Counted from the first letter of the stretch, positions 25,345 to 36,825 are shown. The stretch is DNA of 64,000 nucleotides from Cepaea nemoralis (GCA_014155875.1 JACEFZ010011132.1:62001-126000); one strand, 5' to 3'. The notes: generated from the letters alone by a model not told the origin. Translations and numbers: made by a program.

Positions 25345-25560
25345 GAAAAAAAAGAGGGGTGCCTAGTTGTTCATGTGTTGGAAGTATTCCAAGGTGGTGT
25401 CTAGTTGGTCATGCATTGGAAGTATTCCAAGGTGGTGTCTAGATGTTCATGTGTTGGAAATACTCTAAGGCGGTGTCTAGATGTTCATGTGTGTACACAA
25501 TGACTCCCACAGAATTAGCAATATGGGCATGTGTGTACACAATGACTCCCTCAGAACTAG
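25345..25560. repeat. Short tandem repeats before the last EFCAB11 exon
   Basis: About three 45-bp units (GTGTCTAGATGTTCATGTG) are followed by two units with TGTGTACACAATGACTCCC. There are no genes here. Confidence 0.75.
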
Positions 25561-25653
25561 TAATATGGATATGTCTATTGATAAAATGTGCAGCAAACAG
25601 ACCGTGTAAGCGCAAGATGTGGTAGTTAGAAGTGTTATTTTTTTTCCTTTCAG

Positions 25654-25732
25654 AGAACTGGATGGGGATAGAGATGGCAGAGTCAGCTACACAGACTTTG
25701 ACCTGATGATGAAAGTTGACCACTTGTCATAG
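25654..25732 (+). CDS. EFCAB11: EFCAB11-like EF-hand protein, last exon
   Basis: The acceptor is preceded by a long pyrimidine run (TTTTTTTTCCTTTCAG ending 25653). The exon encodes ELDGDRDGRVSYTDFDLMMK, then VDHLS and TAG at 25730-25732. DGDRDGRVSYTD is a canonical calcium-binding EF-hand loop with Asp at positions 1, 3, 5 and 12 and Gly at 6. Asp rather than Glu at position 12 is what I recall for EFCAB11. The preceding AA from exon 17107-17197 completes the first Lys. This ends the gene. Confidence 0.9.
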
Positions 25733-25878
25733 CCACAACTCAAGGCCTACAATCAGCTTAACTAGGCTTGTTTGTCAGACCAGGCAGTTTAGCCACACAC
25801 GTTTCTGTGAGGTCAGAATATCTGACTGGTACACACAGTTATAGAAACCCGTGCCACAAAATTATACACACATGAGAA

Positions 25879-25884
25879 AATAAA
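25879..25884 (+). terminator. Putative polyadenylation signal of EFCAB11
   Basis: AATAAA lies 147 bp after the stop codon in AT-rich sequence and is the first such hexamer downstream. Use of the site is inferred. Confidence 0.6.
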
Positions 25885-26169
25885 CTGACACCTCACTTGA
25901 TTTTTGTTTGTGCCATTTTTAGTTTTCTTGTAAACATGATCAACTTGCACTCTGTGACACATGTAATGTCTACACACACACACTCATGACTACATTACAT
26001 CAATACTGCATTACATGTCTTGACCAAGAATTGTATCAATAATCGAACAAACGCATGTTGCATAACACACACATTAGGTGTAGTACACACACAAATTATT
26101 GTATTACATATCTTGTACACACATTAGGTGTAGTACACACACAAATTATTGTATTACACATCTTGTACA
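25885..26169. repeat. Short tandem duplications between the two genes
   Basis: Two copies of a unit with TTGTACACACATTAGGTGTA, about 60 bp apart, lie at about 26050-26165. CA-rich simple sequence lies to the left. No gene is visible. Confidence 0.6.
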
Positions 26170-26177
26170 AACACTGG

Positions 26178-26720
26178 GGCACTCTTCCGAATAACGGTGC
26201 TAAATGGACATAATTCTTTAGTGTAAAAACCATCCCTTACAGGGCCTCATTAGGTGATATAATAAAAAATATTAAACACTAGGAACTAAAATATAGAACT
26301 GAGAATATCAAAATATGTACCAATAATATATGAGTTATATGTGGAAGTACATACCTACAATAAATAATTTGGTACCGTTATTTATTATGTACAGTTATTG
26401 AGTGTGTGATGACAGACGGCTAGACTGATTGATGGATGCAATAAATGGTTCCTGGGTCCAGAGGGCCCTGACTGTCATTGGAGTGTATGCCTATCAGTTA
26501 TATGTGGGAATACGTATGTACAAGATACAGATATACACTCCAGCGGCAGTGAGGGCCCTCCGGGTCCAGGAAACATTTATTGCATCCATCGATTGGTCTC
26601 GCTGTCCATGACACATTGAACCGGAAGTGGTCGACATCACCACCTAATAAGGCCCTGTAAGGGATGCTTTTACATTAAAGAGTTATGTCCCCATTTAGGA
26701 CCGTTATTCAGAAGAGTGCC
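26178..26720. mobile_element. 543-bp foldback DNA transposon with 8-bp target duplication
   Basis: AACACTGG at 26170-26177 and 26721-26728 flanks an element whose ends are inverted: GGCACTCTTCCGAATAACGG on the left and the imperfect complement ending GAAGAGTGCC on the right. The inverted similarity continues through TCCCTTACAGGGCC and, nearer the centre, GATGGATGCAATAAATG. Nearly the whole element can fold into one hairpin. An 8-bp duplication fits hAT, P or Merlin elements; I cannot decide which. It lies between the 3' ends of EFCAB11 and claspin. Confidence 0.8.
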
Positions 26721-26728
26721 AACACTGG

Positions 26729-27500
26729 TATTACACACTCTTGTACAAACGCTGGTATTATACATACACTCAATTGATGACGAAGTGAACGCAAGAATCT
26801 CCAAGGCCAGTGCAGCCTTTGGCAGACTGTACAAGAATGTATGGGACGGAACAGGAATAAGCCTGCAAACAAAGCTGAAAGTCTACAAAGCAGTTGTATT
26901 ATCAATTCTGCTATATGCTTGTGAAACCTGGACTGTTTATCAGCGACATGCTAGGAAACCACTTCCACACAGTCTGCCATAGGAAGCTATTGAAGATTAA
27001 ATGGCAAGACAAGATCCCAGACACTGAAGTCCTAGAAAGAGCATCCATGCCCAGTATCCACACTCTACTAATAAAGAATCAGATTCGCTGGGCTGGTCAC
27101 TTAACTCGCATGCCAGATCACAAGCTCTCTAAACAAATTTTTTTACGGCGAATTGCGTTGTGGTAAGCCAGAGGAAACGCTTTAAAGACATTGAAAATCT
27201 CACTGAATGCTTTTGGAATTCATCATGACACCTGAGAGACTGCAGCCAGAGACCAAAATTCGTGGTGTAAATCATTACAAAAGGGTGCAGTCTCGTGTGA
27301 GGCAATCAGGACTGCAAGAGCTGTGAAGAAAAGGCAGGACAGAAAAACCACTGCAGGAAATCCTCCTCCAGAAACGTCAAGCATTTTTTTCCCACATTGT
27401 CAAAGAACATTTCGAGCCAAAATAGGAGTTATCAGCCATCTTAAAACTCACGGCTCCATACTTTCAACCCCACTGGATGAAATTAATGGTCATCATCATT
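26729..27500 (+). pseudogene. LINE reverse transcriptase C-terminal fragment with zinc-finger end
   Basis: Pieces in several frames read SKASAAFGRLYKNVWDGTGI, LYACETWTVYQRH, LLKIKWQDKIPDTEVLERAS and IRWAGHLTRMPDHKLSKQIF. Near the end is a C2H2-like PHCQRTFRAKIGVISHLKTH. This is the C-terminal part of a common invertebrate LINE family that ends in a C2H2 finger; here the first Cys is lost. Frameshifts and missing parts make it a pseudogene. It adjoins the foldback element. Confidence 0.8.
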
Positions 27501-27662
27501 CTAGATGGACATCCATCTTGTACAAACACTGGTATTACACACTAATCTTGTGAGTGACATGTACAAGATTCACCTACAATGTGACTGTACAAGATTTGCC
27601 AACAGCAGATACAAGAGCCACCCACAACAAAGACATATATGTTGACTGTACAAGACAATCAT

Positions 27663-27815
27663 TTAAATATCTTTAAATAAGTCAAAGATGCTGCTCTGTG
27701 GCCGTGGCTGGCAGGTCTTCCCTGAAGATGTGTCTGCATGTTTGGCTCTCTTGGCTGTGTCCGGCGTGCACACTGGGTGGTGAGCCTTGCGCTTGCCAGA
27801 ACTTGACGACTGTGA
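27663..27815 (-). CDS. CLSPN: Claspin, last exon
   Basis: On the - strand, acceptor ATGTTTCAG is followed by 50 codons and TAA. The exon is rich in Ser, Lys and His (SGKRKAHHP, AKRAKHADTSSG) and ends PQSSIFDLFKDI. Vertebrate claspin ends with a basic Ser-rich segment and a terminal ...RSIF..L motif as I recall it, which supports homology. The last residues also resemble a PIP box (QSSIFDLF). Reading phase 0 matches the previous exon. Claspin is a nuclear adaptor that binds replication forks and promotes Chk1 activation by ATR; the kinase-binding repeats would be upstream of this window. Confidence 0.88.
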   Translation of the reverse strand, partial: SQSSSSGKRKAHHPVCTPDTAKRAKHADTSSGKTCQPRPQSSIFDLFKDI

Positions 27816-27825
27816 CTGAAACATG

Positions 27826-28005
27826 TCAGAGAACATTTGTTTATTTCTAACAGACTGTCAACTGACATCAAAGCAGAAACTGTCAACTGACATACATCAC
27901 TGACATACACATATGATGTAGCAAAAACTGTCAATGACATACATAAATGGCATAGCAGAAACTGTCAATGACATACAAAACTACATAGCAGAAACTGTGA
28001 TGTTC
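27826..28005. repeat. Degenerate tandem repeat in the last claspin intron
   Basis: Four to five units contain AGCAGAAACTGTCAATGACA and ACATACA. Confidence 0.75.
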
Positions 28006-28009
28006 TCAT

Positions 28010-28675
28010 CTTGATAACACACTGTGATTCTGTCACCCTGAGAGAGTACTGAGATTCTCTCACCCTGAGAGACCACCGTGATTCTCTCATCCTGGGAGAG
28101 CACTGTGATTCTCTTGCCCTGAGATTCTCTCCCCTGAGAGCACAGGTGCTCTCGCTCTGACAGCACTGAGATTCTCTCATCCTGAGAGTGCATTGTGATT
28201 CTCTCGCAATGAGCGTGCACTGTGGTTCTATCACCCTGAGAGTGAACTGTGATTTTATCGCCCTGAGAGTGCACTGAGATTCTCTCGCCCTGAGAGTGTA
28301 CTGTGATTCTCTCACCCTGAGAGTGCTAAGATTCTCTCACCCTGAGAGTGCACTGAGATTCTCTCACCCTGAGAGTGCACTGAGATTCTCTCACCCTGAG
28401 AGCGCACTGAGATTTTCTTGCCCTGAGAATTCTCCCGCCCTGAGATTCTCTCGCCCTGAGCATGCACTGTGATTCTCTCACACTGAGTGTACTGTGATTC
28501 TCTCATCCTAAAAGTGCACCAAGACTCTCACCCTGAGAGTGCACTGATTCTCTCGCCGAGAGTGCATTGTGATTCTCTTGCCCTAAGAGTGCACTGAGAT
28601 TCTCTCACACTGAGAATGCACTGTGATTCTCTCACCCTGAGAGTGCACTGAGATTTTCTTGCCCTCATCTAATTG
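28010..28675. repeat. Minisatellite, 27-30-bp unit
   Basis: Units read GAGATTCTCTCACCCTGAGA plus GTGCACT, about 23 copies. On the gene strand each gives CAGGGTGAGA, a donor-like sequence, but it is not a copy of a neighbouring donor. Confidence 0.9.
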
Positions 28676-28685
28676 AGAACTTGGC

Positions 28686-31600
28686 ATCTCTCTAGGTGCT
28701 AAGTGGGTGTGATCAAATTTAGAACTTATCTCTCTAGGTGCTAAGTGGGTGTGATCAAATTTAGAACTTATCTCTCTAGGTGCTAAGTGGGTGTGATCAA
28801 ATTTAGAACTTATCTCTCTAGGTGCTAAGTGGGTGTGATCAAATTTAGAACTTATCTCTCTAGGTGCTAAGTGGGTGTGATCAAATTTAGAACTTATCTC
28901 TCTAGGTGCTAAGTGGGTGTGATCAAATTTAGAACTTATCTCTCTAGGTGCTAAGTGGGTGTGATCAAATTTAGAACTTATCTCTCTAGGTGCTAAGTGA
29001 GTGTGATCAAATTTAGAACTTATCTCTCTAGGTGCTAAGTGGGTGTGATAAAATTTAGAAATTATCTCTCTAGGTGCTAAGTGGGTGTGGTCAAATTTAG
29101 AACTTGTCTCTCTAGGTGCTAAGTGGGTGTGATCAAATTTAGAACTTATCTCTCTAGGTGCTAAGTGGGTGTGATCAAATTTAGAACTTATCTCTCTAGG
29201 TGCTAAGTGGGTGTGATCAAATTTAGAACTTATCTCTCTAGGTGCTAAGTGGGTGTGATCAAATTTAGAACTTATCTCTCTAGGTGCTAAGTGGGTGTGA
29301 TCAAATTTAGAACTTATCTCTCTAGGTGCTAAGTGGGTGTGATCAAATTTAGAACTTATCTCTCTAGGTGCTAAGTGGGTGTGATCAAATTTAGAACTTA
29401 TCTCTCTAGGTGCTAAGTGGGTGTGATCAAATTTAGAACTTATCTCTCTAGGTGCTAAGTGGGTGTGATCAAATTTAGAACTTATCTCTCTAGGTGCTAA
29501 GTGGGTGTGATCAAATTTAGAACTTATCTCTCTAGGTGCTAAGTGGGTGTGATCAAATTTAGAACTTATCTCTCTAGGTGCTAAGTGGGTGTGATAAAAT
29601 TTAGAAATTATCTCTCTAGGTGCTAAGTGGGTGTGGTCAAATTTAGAACTTATCTCTCTAGGTGCTAAGTGGGTGTGATCAAATTTAGAACTTATCTCTC
29701 TAGGTGCTAAGTGGGTGTGATCAAATTTAGAACTTATCTCTCTAGGTGCTAAGTGGGTGTGATCAAATTTAGAACTTATCTCTCTAGGTGCTAAGTGGGT
29801 GTGATCAAATTTAGAACTTATCTCTCTAGGTGCTAAGTGGGTGTGATCAAATTTAGAACTTATCTCTCTAGGTGCTAAGTGGGTGTGATCAAATTTAGAA
29901 CTTATCTCTCTAGGTGCTAAGTGGGTGTGATCAAATTTAGAACTTATCTCTCTAGGTGCTAAGTGGGTGTGATCAAATTTAGAACTTATCTCTCTAGGTG
30001 CTAAGTGGGTGTGATCAAATTTAGAACTTATCTCTCTAGGTGCTAAGTGGGTGTGATCAAATTTAGAACTTATCTCTCTAGGTGCTAAGTGGGTGTGGTC
30101 AAATTTAGAACTTATCTCTCTAGGTGCTAAGTGGGTGTGATCAAATTTAGAACTTATCTCTCTAGGTGCTAAGTGGGTATGATCAAATTTAGAACTTATC
30201 TCTCTAGGTGCTAATGGGTGTGATAAAATTTAGAACTTATCTCTCTAGGTGCTAATGGGTGTGATAAAAGTTAGAACTTATCTCTCTAGGTGCTAATGGG
30301 TGTGATCAAATTTAGAACTTATCTCTCTAGGTGCTAAGTGGGTGTGATCAAATTTAGAACTTATCTCTCTAGGTGCTAAGTGGGTGTGATCAAATTTAGA
30401 ACTTATCTCTCTAGGTGCTAAGTGGGTGTGATCAAATTTAGAACTTATCTCTCTAGGTGCTAAGTGGGTGTGATCAAATTTAGAACTTATCTCTCTAGGT
30501 GCTAAGTGGGTGTGATCAAATTTAGAACTTATCTCTCTAGGTGCTAAGTGGGTGTGATCAAATTTAGAACTTATCTCTCTAGGTGCTAAGTGGGTGTGAT
30601 AAAATTTAGAAATTATCTCTCTAGGTGCTAAGTGGGTGTGATCAAATTTAGAACTTATCTCTCTAGGTGCTAAGTGGGTGTGATCAAATTTAGAACTTAT
30701 CTCTCTAGGTGCTAAGTGGGTGTGATCAAATTTAGAACTTATCTCTCTAGGTGCTAAGTGGGTGTGATCAAATTTAGAACTTATCTCTCTAGGTGCTAAG
30801 TGGGTGTGATAAAATTTAGAACTTATCTCTCTAGGTGCTAAGTGGGTGTGATCAAATTTAGAACTTATCTCTCTAGGTGCTAAGTGGGTGTGATCAAATT
30901 TAGAACTTATCTCTCTAGGTGCTAAGTGGGTGTGATCAAATTTAGAACTTATCTCTCTAGGTGCTAATGGGTGTGATCAAATTTAGAACTTATCTCTCTA
31001 GGTGCTAATGGGTGTGATCAAATTTAGAACTTATCTCTCTAGGTGCTAAGTGGGTGTGATAAAATTTAGAACTTATCTCTCTAGGTGCTAATGGGTGTGA
31101 TCAAATTTAGAACTTATCTCTCTAGGTGCTAAGTGGGTGTGGTCAAATTTAGAACTTATCTCTCTAGGTGCTAAGTGGGTGTGATCAAATTTAGAACTTA
31201 TCTCTCTAGGTGCTAAGTGGGTATGATCAAATTTAGAACTTATCTCTCTAGGTGCTAATGGGTGTGATAAAATTTAGAACTTATCTCTCTAGGTGCTAAT
31301 GGGTGTGATAAAATTAGAACTTATCTCTCTAGGTGCTAATGGGTGTGATCAAATTTAGAACTTATCTCTCTAGGTGCTAAGTGGGTGTGATCAAATTTAG
31401 AACTTATCTCTCTAGGTGCTAAGTGGGTGTGATCAAATTTAGAACTTATCTCTCTAGGTGCTAAGTGGGTGTGATCAAATTTAGAACTTATCTCTCTAGG
31501 TGCTAAGTGGGTGTGATCAAATTTAGAACTTATCTCTCTAGGTGCTAAGTGGGTGTGATCAAATTTAGAACTTATCTCTCTAGGTGCTAAGTGAGTGTGA

Positions 31601-32545
31601 TCAAATTTAGAACTTATCTCTCTAGGTGCTAAGTGGGTGTGATCAAATTTAGAAATTATCTCTCTAGGTGCTAAGTGGGTGTGATCAAATTTAGAACTTA
31701 TCTCTCTAGGTGCTAAGTGGGTGTGATCAAATTTAGAACTTATCTCTCTAGGTGCTAAGTGGGTGTGATCAAATTTAGAACTTATCTCTCTAGGTGCTAA
31801 GTGGGTGTGATCAAATTTAGAACTTATCTCTCTAGGTGCTAAGTGGGTGTGATCAAATTTAGAACTTATCTCTCTAGGTGCTAAGTGGGTGTGATCAAAT
31901 TTAGAACTTATCTCTCTAGGTGCTAAGTGGGTGTGATCAAATTAGAACTTATCTCTCTAGGTGCTAAGTGGGTGTGATCAAATTTAGAACTTATCTCTCT
32001 AGGTGCTAAGTGGGTGTGATCAAATTTAGAACTTATCTCTCTAGGTGCTAAGTGGGTGTGATCAAATTTAGAACTTATCTCTCTAGGTGCTAATGGGTGT
32101 GATCAAATTTAGAACTTATCTCTCTAGGTGCTAAGTGGGTGTGATCAAATTTAGAACTTATCTCTCTAGGTGCTAAGTGGGTGTGATCAAATTTAGAACT
32201 TATCTCTCTAGGTGCTAAGTGGGTATGATCAAATTTAGAACTTATCTCTCTAGGTGCTAAGTGGGTGTGATAAAATTTAGAACTTATCTCTCTAGGTGCT
32301 AATGGGTGTGATAAAATTTAGAACTTATCTCTCTAGGTGCTAATGGGTGTGATCAAATTTAGAACTTATCTCTCTAGGTGCTAATGGGTGTGATCAAATT
32401 TAGAACTTATCTCTCTAGGTGCTAAGTGGGTGTGATCAAATTTAGAACTTATCTCTCTAGGTGCTAAGTGGGTGTGATAAAATTTAGAACTTATCTCTCT
32501 AGGTGCTAATGGGTGTGATAAAATTTAGAACTTATCTTTCTAGGT
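28686..32545. repeat. Minisatellite, 42-bp unit, very homogeneous
   Basis: About 90 near-identical copies of CTCTCTAGGTGCTAAGTGGG followed by TGTGATCAAATTTAGAACTTAT minus overlaps. Variants are few (AATGGG for AAGTGGG; GATAAAATT). High homogeneity suggests recent expansion or ongoing conversion. Confidence 0.97.
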
Positions 32546-32936
32546 GCTAAGTGGGTGTGATCTAGGTGCTAAGTGGGTGTGATCTAGGTGCCAAGTGGGT
32601 GTGATCTAGGTGCCAAGTGGGTGTGATCTAGGTGTTAAGTGGGTGTGATCTAGGTGCCAAGTGGGTGTGATCTAGGTGCCAAGTGGGTGTGATCTAGGTG
32701 CCAAGTGGGTGTGATCTAGGTGCCAAGTGGGTGTGATCTAGGTGCCAAGTGGGTGTGATCTAGGTGCCAAGTGGGTGTGATCTAGGTGCTAAGTGGGTGT
32801 GATCTAGGTGCCAAGTGGATGTGATCTAGGTGCTAAGTGGGTGTGATCTAGGTGCCAAGTGGGTGTGATCAAATTTAGAACTTATCTCTCTAGATGCTAA
32901 TGGGTGTGATCAAATTGAGATTTGGCATCTCACAGA
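32546..32936. repeat. 22-bp sub-array derived from the 42-bp unit
   Basis: Units read GTGATCTAGGTGCCAAGTGG, about 15 copies. This equals the 42-bp unit with AAATTTAGAACTTATCTCT and one base deleted, then amplified. One or two full-length units follow before the claspin exon. Confidence 0.9.
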
Positions 32937-33017
32937 ACCTGCTAGAATGTTCATGTAAGAGCAACCCCAGTTTCAGAGAATGGGCAAAATAGACATAAAA
33001 CATGAATATACTCTGAC

Positions 33018-33179
33018 CTGGCCAGTTTTCTCATCATCATCCTTGGAGCCATCAACAGTTTGGAAGAGAAAATTCCTGGAGTTCTTGCCACCGTGGACTG
33101 CATGTGCTATCTGAACGACTTCAGCTATTTTACCTAGACTGTCCTTGCCTCGAGATAAGAATGATCCTTTCCTCTGTAT
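33018..33179 (-). CDS. CLSPN: Claspin, second-last exon
   Basis: Acceptor CTATTTCAG and donor GGCCAG|GTCAGA on the - strand bound exactly 54 codons in phase 0. The protein reads GSFLSRGKDSLGKIAEVVQ, then GGKNSRNFLFQTV and an acidic SKDDDEKTG. The NSRNF.F.T motif is also found, as I recall, in the C-terminal region of vertebrate claspin after a K.GSLL segment, in the same order as here. It is flanked by the 42-bp array on one side and a 55-bp array on the other. Confidence 0.92.
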
Positions 33180-33257
33180 CTGAAATAGATGTTGATACAC
33201 TGTATGTTAGTGCCAACTGTAGTACAGTTTCTGGCAGTGCCCAACAATGATTATTTC

Positions 33258-33906
33258 AAGCAACTATGCAGACATGGATTATCACTTAGTTATTTAACCC
33301 TATAAATGTTACAGTAAACTATGCAGACATGAATTATCACTTAGTTATTTAACCCTATAAATGTTACAGTAAACTGTGCAGACATGGATTATCGCTTAGT
33401 TATTTAACCCTATAAATGTTACAGTAAACTGTGCAGACATGGATTATCACTTAGTGATTTAACCCTATAAATGTTACAGTAAACTGTGCAGACATGGATT
33501 ATCACTTAGTTATTTAACCCTATAAATGTTACAGTAAACTGTGCAGACACGGATTATCACTTAGTTATTTAACCCTATAAATGTTACAGTAAACTGTGCA
33601 GACATGGATTATCACTTATTTATTTAACCCTATAAATGTTACAGTAAACTGTGCAGACATGGATTATCACTTAGTTATTTGCAGACATGGATTATCACTT
33701 AGTTATTTAACCCTATAAATGTTACAGTAAACTATGCAGACATGGATTATCACTTAGTTATTTAACCCTATAAATGTTACAGTAAACTATGCAGACATGG
33801 ATTATCACTTAGTTATTTAACCCTATAAATGTTACAGTAAACTATGCAGACATGGATTATCACTTAGTTATTTAACCCTATAAATGTTACAGTAAACTAT
33901 GCAGAC
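33258..33906. repeat. Minisatellite, 55-bp unit (part 1)
   Basis: Units contain GCAGACATGGATTATCACTT, AGTTATTTAACCCTATAAAT and GTTACAGTAAACTAT. About 12 copies. A retroelement insertion splits the array at 33907. Confidence 0.95.
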
Positions 33907-35545
33907 TCTTCTTCTTCTTTTCGTTCATCCGGAGTGTTTTTTCAGATGTGATTGCGGTGTGTCTGTTATGCGCCCTTGGGCCGAAACCCGTAGGCCAACA
34001 CATCGACTTTAGCGTGCATTTTTGACCAGGTAGCATTCCTGGGAGACTCTCACTTTTGTGGCGCCATCTACAACCATGCTGGCCAAGGTGGAACGGTCGA
34101 AGACAACGGTCATCCCTCAAAGGAAGGCAGGGACAGTCCATAGCATTTTCCGCCATCCAAGGTGGCTTCCATAGTTGCAGGGCCGACACATAACGCCCTG
34201 GATCTGGGCTCACCGAGGGAGATCGTCACGTCCTGCTCATGGCTGCTTTAAATCCTCACTTCAATATATTGGTCATTTCGTTTCCCCGGGTCATTCCCGC
34301 ACAAACCAGACAGGTTTGCAGACGGCATCCACTCAGCGAGTTTTCGGACATGTGCTTGTCGTTGCGCCCATCAGAGCTTTTCCAGGCTCAACAGACATTC
34401 GGAAAACTACCCAGTCAGAGCTTTTCCGAACAAGAGCGACATTCGGAAACTAGGTAGTCAGAGCTGTTCCTAGCACGAGAGACATTCGGACGAGACATTT
34501 CACTCGGACGTAAATGCATAGTGTCAATTTTTAGTTTGCCACCCGTAGGACGACACTTCCGACTTCCAGCGGGCATTTTTTAATGAGGTTAGCCATCCTC
34601 TGGTTTTGAGGCACGTTGGACTGTTAAGATGTCGCTAACATCTCAGCTGGTCAAGATAGAACGATGAACGACATCGTGGTCGGCCCTCAAGGGAAGGCAG
34701 GGGCAGACCATGAGCATTCCCTCGCTATCCAAGGGGGCTTCCATAATTGCAGAGCCGGCACATATTGCTCTGTGACTGGGCTCACCCGAGGAGTTGCCAC
34801 TTCCTGCTCATGGCTGCTTTAGTTCCTCACTTCCATGTGTTGGGCAACTCGTTTGCCACTGATCGCTCAGGCACACACCAGGGACGGTCAGACTGCAAGC
34901 GACACCCACGCTTTTGACTTCGGACCACGCAATAGGTTCGCTCGCCGTGCGTTCCATTTTGCGGCATTGAGACGTTCTTCTACTTTTGTCTACACTCTCT
35001 ATGAGTTAGATACAGTTTTCGCAGCCACTTTCTTCGACTGGGGCACTTTTGACTTTTTGTACTCGCTCACGAGGTAGGCTACTTGTGCTGCCGGATCAGC
35101 ACCTTACCTTCGTGCAGCGGTGAACGAGAAACGGCCTGGCCTCTCATCCGGGAATCTCTCATATCCCCCAGCTGAGAGCCTTAGAACTTCTATCCGACCT
35201 GAGCATGTAGCTTGCTCAGTATCACGCCTTTATTTTTCAAGAGGTGGCTATCGGCCCGGCTCTCAGGTCCGAGGGTTTGTGGCTTAGAGGCGTTCAGCCA
35301 CAGCCCTCGACAGGGAGCCTTTAGTGTTTTGTCCGGACCAGGAATTCTGCCTTTGTGCGCCTGATATAAATTTTGGACTGCTATCCTCAGTCTCACCTGC
35401 AGAGCAGCAGGTTGTGTCTCTCTTAGTCTGGTCCCTATCCCATATGCTGTCCGATATGTAGTTTTTCACCCAACGGCAAGCACATGGGGTCGATGGCACA
35501 CGCAAGCTCCCCCACAACGGCAAGGTGGAGACACATCGGGGGAGA
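33907..35545 (-). mobile_element. 1.64-kb (GAA)n-tailed retroelement without coding capacity
   Basis: ACTATGCAGAC at 33896-33906 and 35546-35556 flanks the insert, though this also equals the array unit. On the - strand the 3' end is GAACGAAAAGAAGAAGAAG. The interior holds two diverged copies of one segment (33970-34360 and 34540-34920; both contain GGAAGGCAGGG and TCCTGCTCATGGCTGCTTTA). The 5' part has CACCTTGCCGTTGTGGGGGA and an 18-bp match to a conserved 28S rRNA 3' sequence. No reverse transcriptase is present. It looks like a non-autonomous composite SINE-like element. Confidence 0.65.
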
Positions 35546-36302
35546 ACTATGCAGACATGGATCATCACTTAGTGATTTAACCCTATAAATGTTACAGTAA
35601 ACTATGCAGACATGGATCATCACTTAGTGATTTAACCCTATAAATGTTACAGTAAACTATGCAGACATGGATCATCACTTAGTGATTTAACCCTATAAAT
35701 GTTACAGTAAACTATGCAGACATGGATCATCACTTAGTGATTTAACCCTATAAATGTTACAGTAAACTATGCAGACATGGATTATCACTTAGTTATTTAA
35801 CCCTATAAATGTTACAGTAAACTATGCAGACATGGATTATCACTTAGTTATTTAACCCTATAAATGTTACAGTAAACTATGCCGACATGGATTATCACTT
35901 AGTTATTTAACCCTATAAATGTTACAGTAAACTATGCCGACATGGATTATCACTTAGTTATTTAACCCTATAAATGTTACAGTAAACAGATTGATGAACA
36001 TGATCAACCAATAAATGTTACAGTAAACAGATCATTGAACATGATGAACTGATAAATGTTACAGTAAACAGATCATTCAACATGATGAACCAATAAATGT
36101 TACAGTACACAGATCATTGAATATGATGAACCAATAAATGTTACAGTAAACAGATTGTTGAACATGATGAACCAATAAATGTTACAGTAAACAGATCATT
36201 GAACATGATGAACCAATAAATGTTACAGTCAACAGATTGTTGAACATGATGAACCAATAAATGTTACAGTAAACAGATTTTTGACGATGATGAACCAATA
36301 AC
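35546..36302. repeat. Minisatellite, 55-bp unit (part 2) and 41-bp derivative
   Basis: Eight 55-bp units continue to about 35990. They are followed by about eight 41-bp units containing CAATAAATGTTACAGTAAACA and TGAACATGATGAAC. They share ATAAATGTTACAGTAAAC, so the second array derives from the first. A small remnant recurs at 36826-36872. Confidence 0.92.
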
Positions 36303-36825
36303 TAGTTAGTTTGTCACGGTTCCAACTTCACAGCAACGGGTCATCCCCATTATGCTCCGTTCCTGTGCCAGTGAATATCACACAAAATGCTCCTCACTGC
36401 CCTATGTTGAACAATGGAATAGACAGGAGTATCGACAAGCCAACAGCCCGCACAGGTACACCATGCATAATGCCGCCGCCAGAATGCCAACACATAAGTC
36501 CTCCACGAAAAATACAGTTCATCGTCGATGGAATCGGCAGTCACCAGAAAGACTTCACTGACCCGGATTTTATCCCATATGGCTCGGTCTCTTTCTGCAG
36601 GGCCACCTGCTGAAAGCACCGCACAAAGCACAAACTCTGTAGCTCCAGCGACGATTCCCAGGAATCTCATGAAAAAGGAGGAGTCTCCACCAGTCAATCC
36701 AGCAACAGCCGGCCGCCATCGTTCCAAACATGCAGTTCACACTACAAACAACCACGGATAGATGTAAAAGCATTCCACAGCTACAGTATCGTGCCATGCA
36801 CTCAATCAGTAGCAGGGCGATGGAA
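36303..36825. mobile_element. Composite insertion with a SINE family 1 3' piece
   Basis: Non-repetitive sequence interrupts the ATAAATGTTACAG array. At 36540-36665 on the - strand it contains the SINE family 1 body (TATCCCATATGGCTCGGTCT, GTAGCTCCAGCGACGA). The rest is unrecognised and has no convincing gene. Confidence 0.55.

Noticed and set aside
28010..28675. Another splice-donor array (CAGGGTGAGA units)
   Set aside because: The units look donor-like but do not match the nearby claspin donor (GGCCAG|GTCAGA) and do not abut an exon, so I do not count it with the others.
28686..32936. CRISPR-like regular repeats
   Set aside because: Units are head-to-tail without unique spacers, the genome is eukaryotic and no cas genes are present. 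They are ordinary minisatellites.
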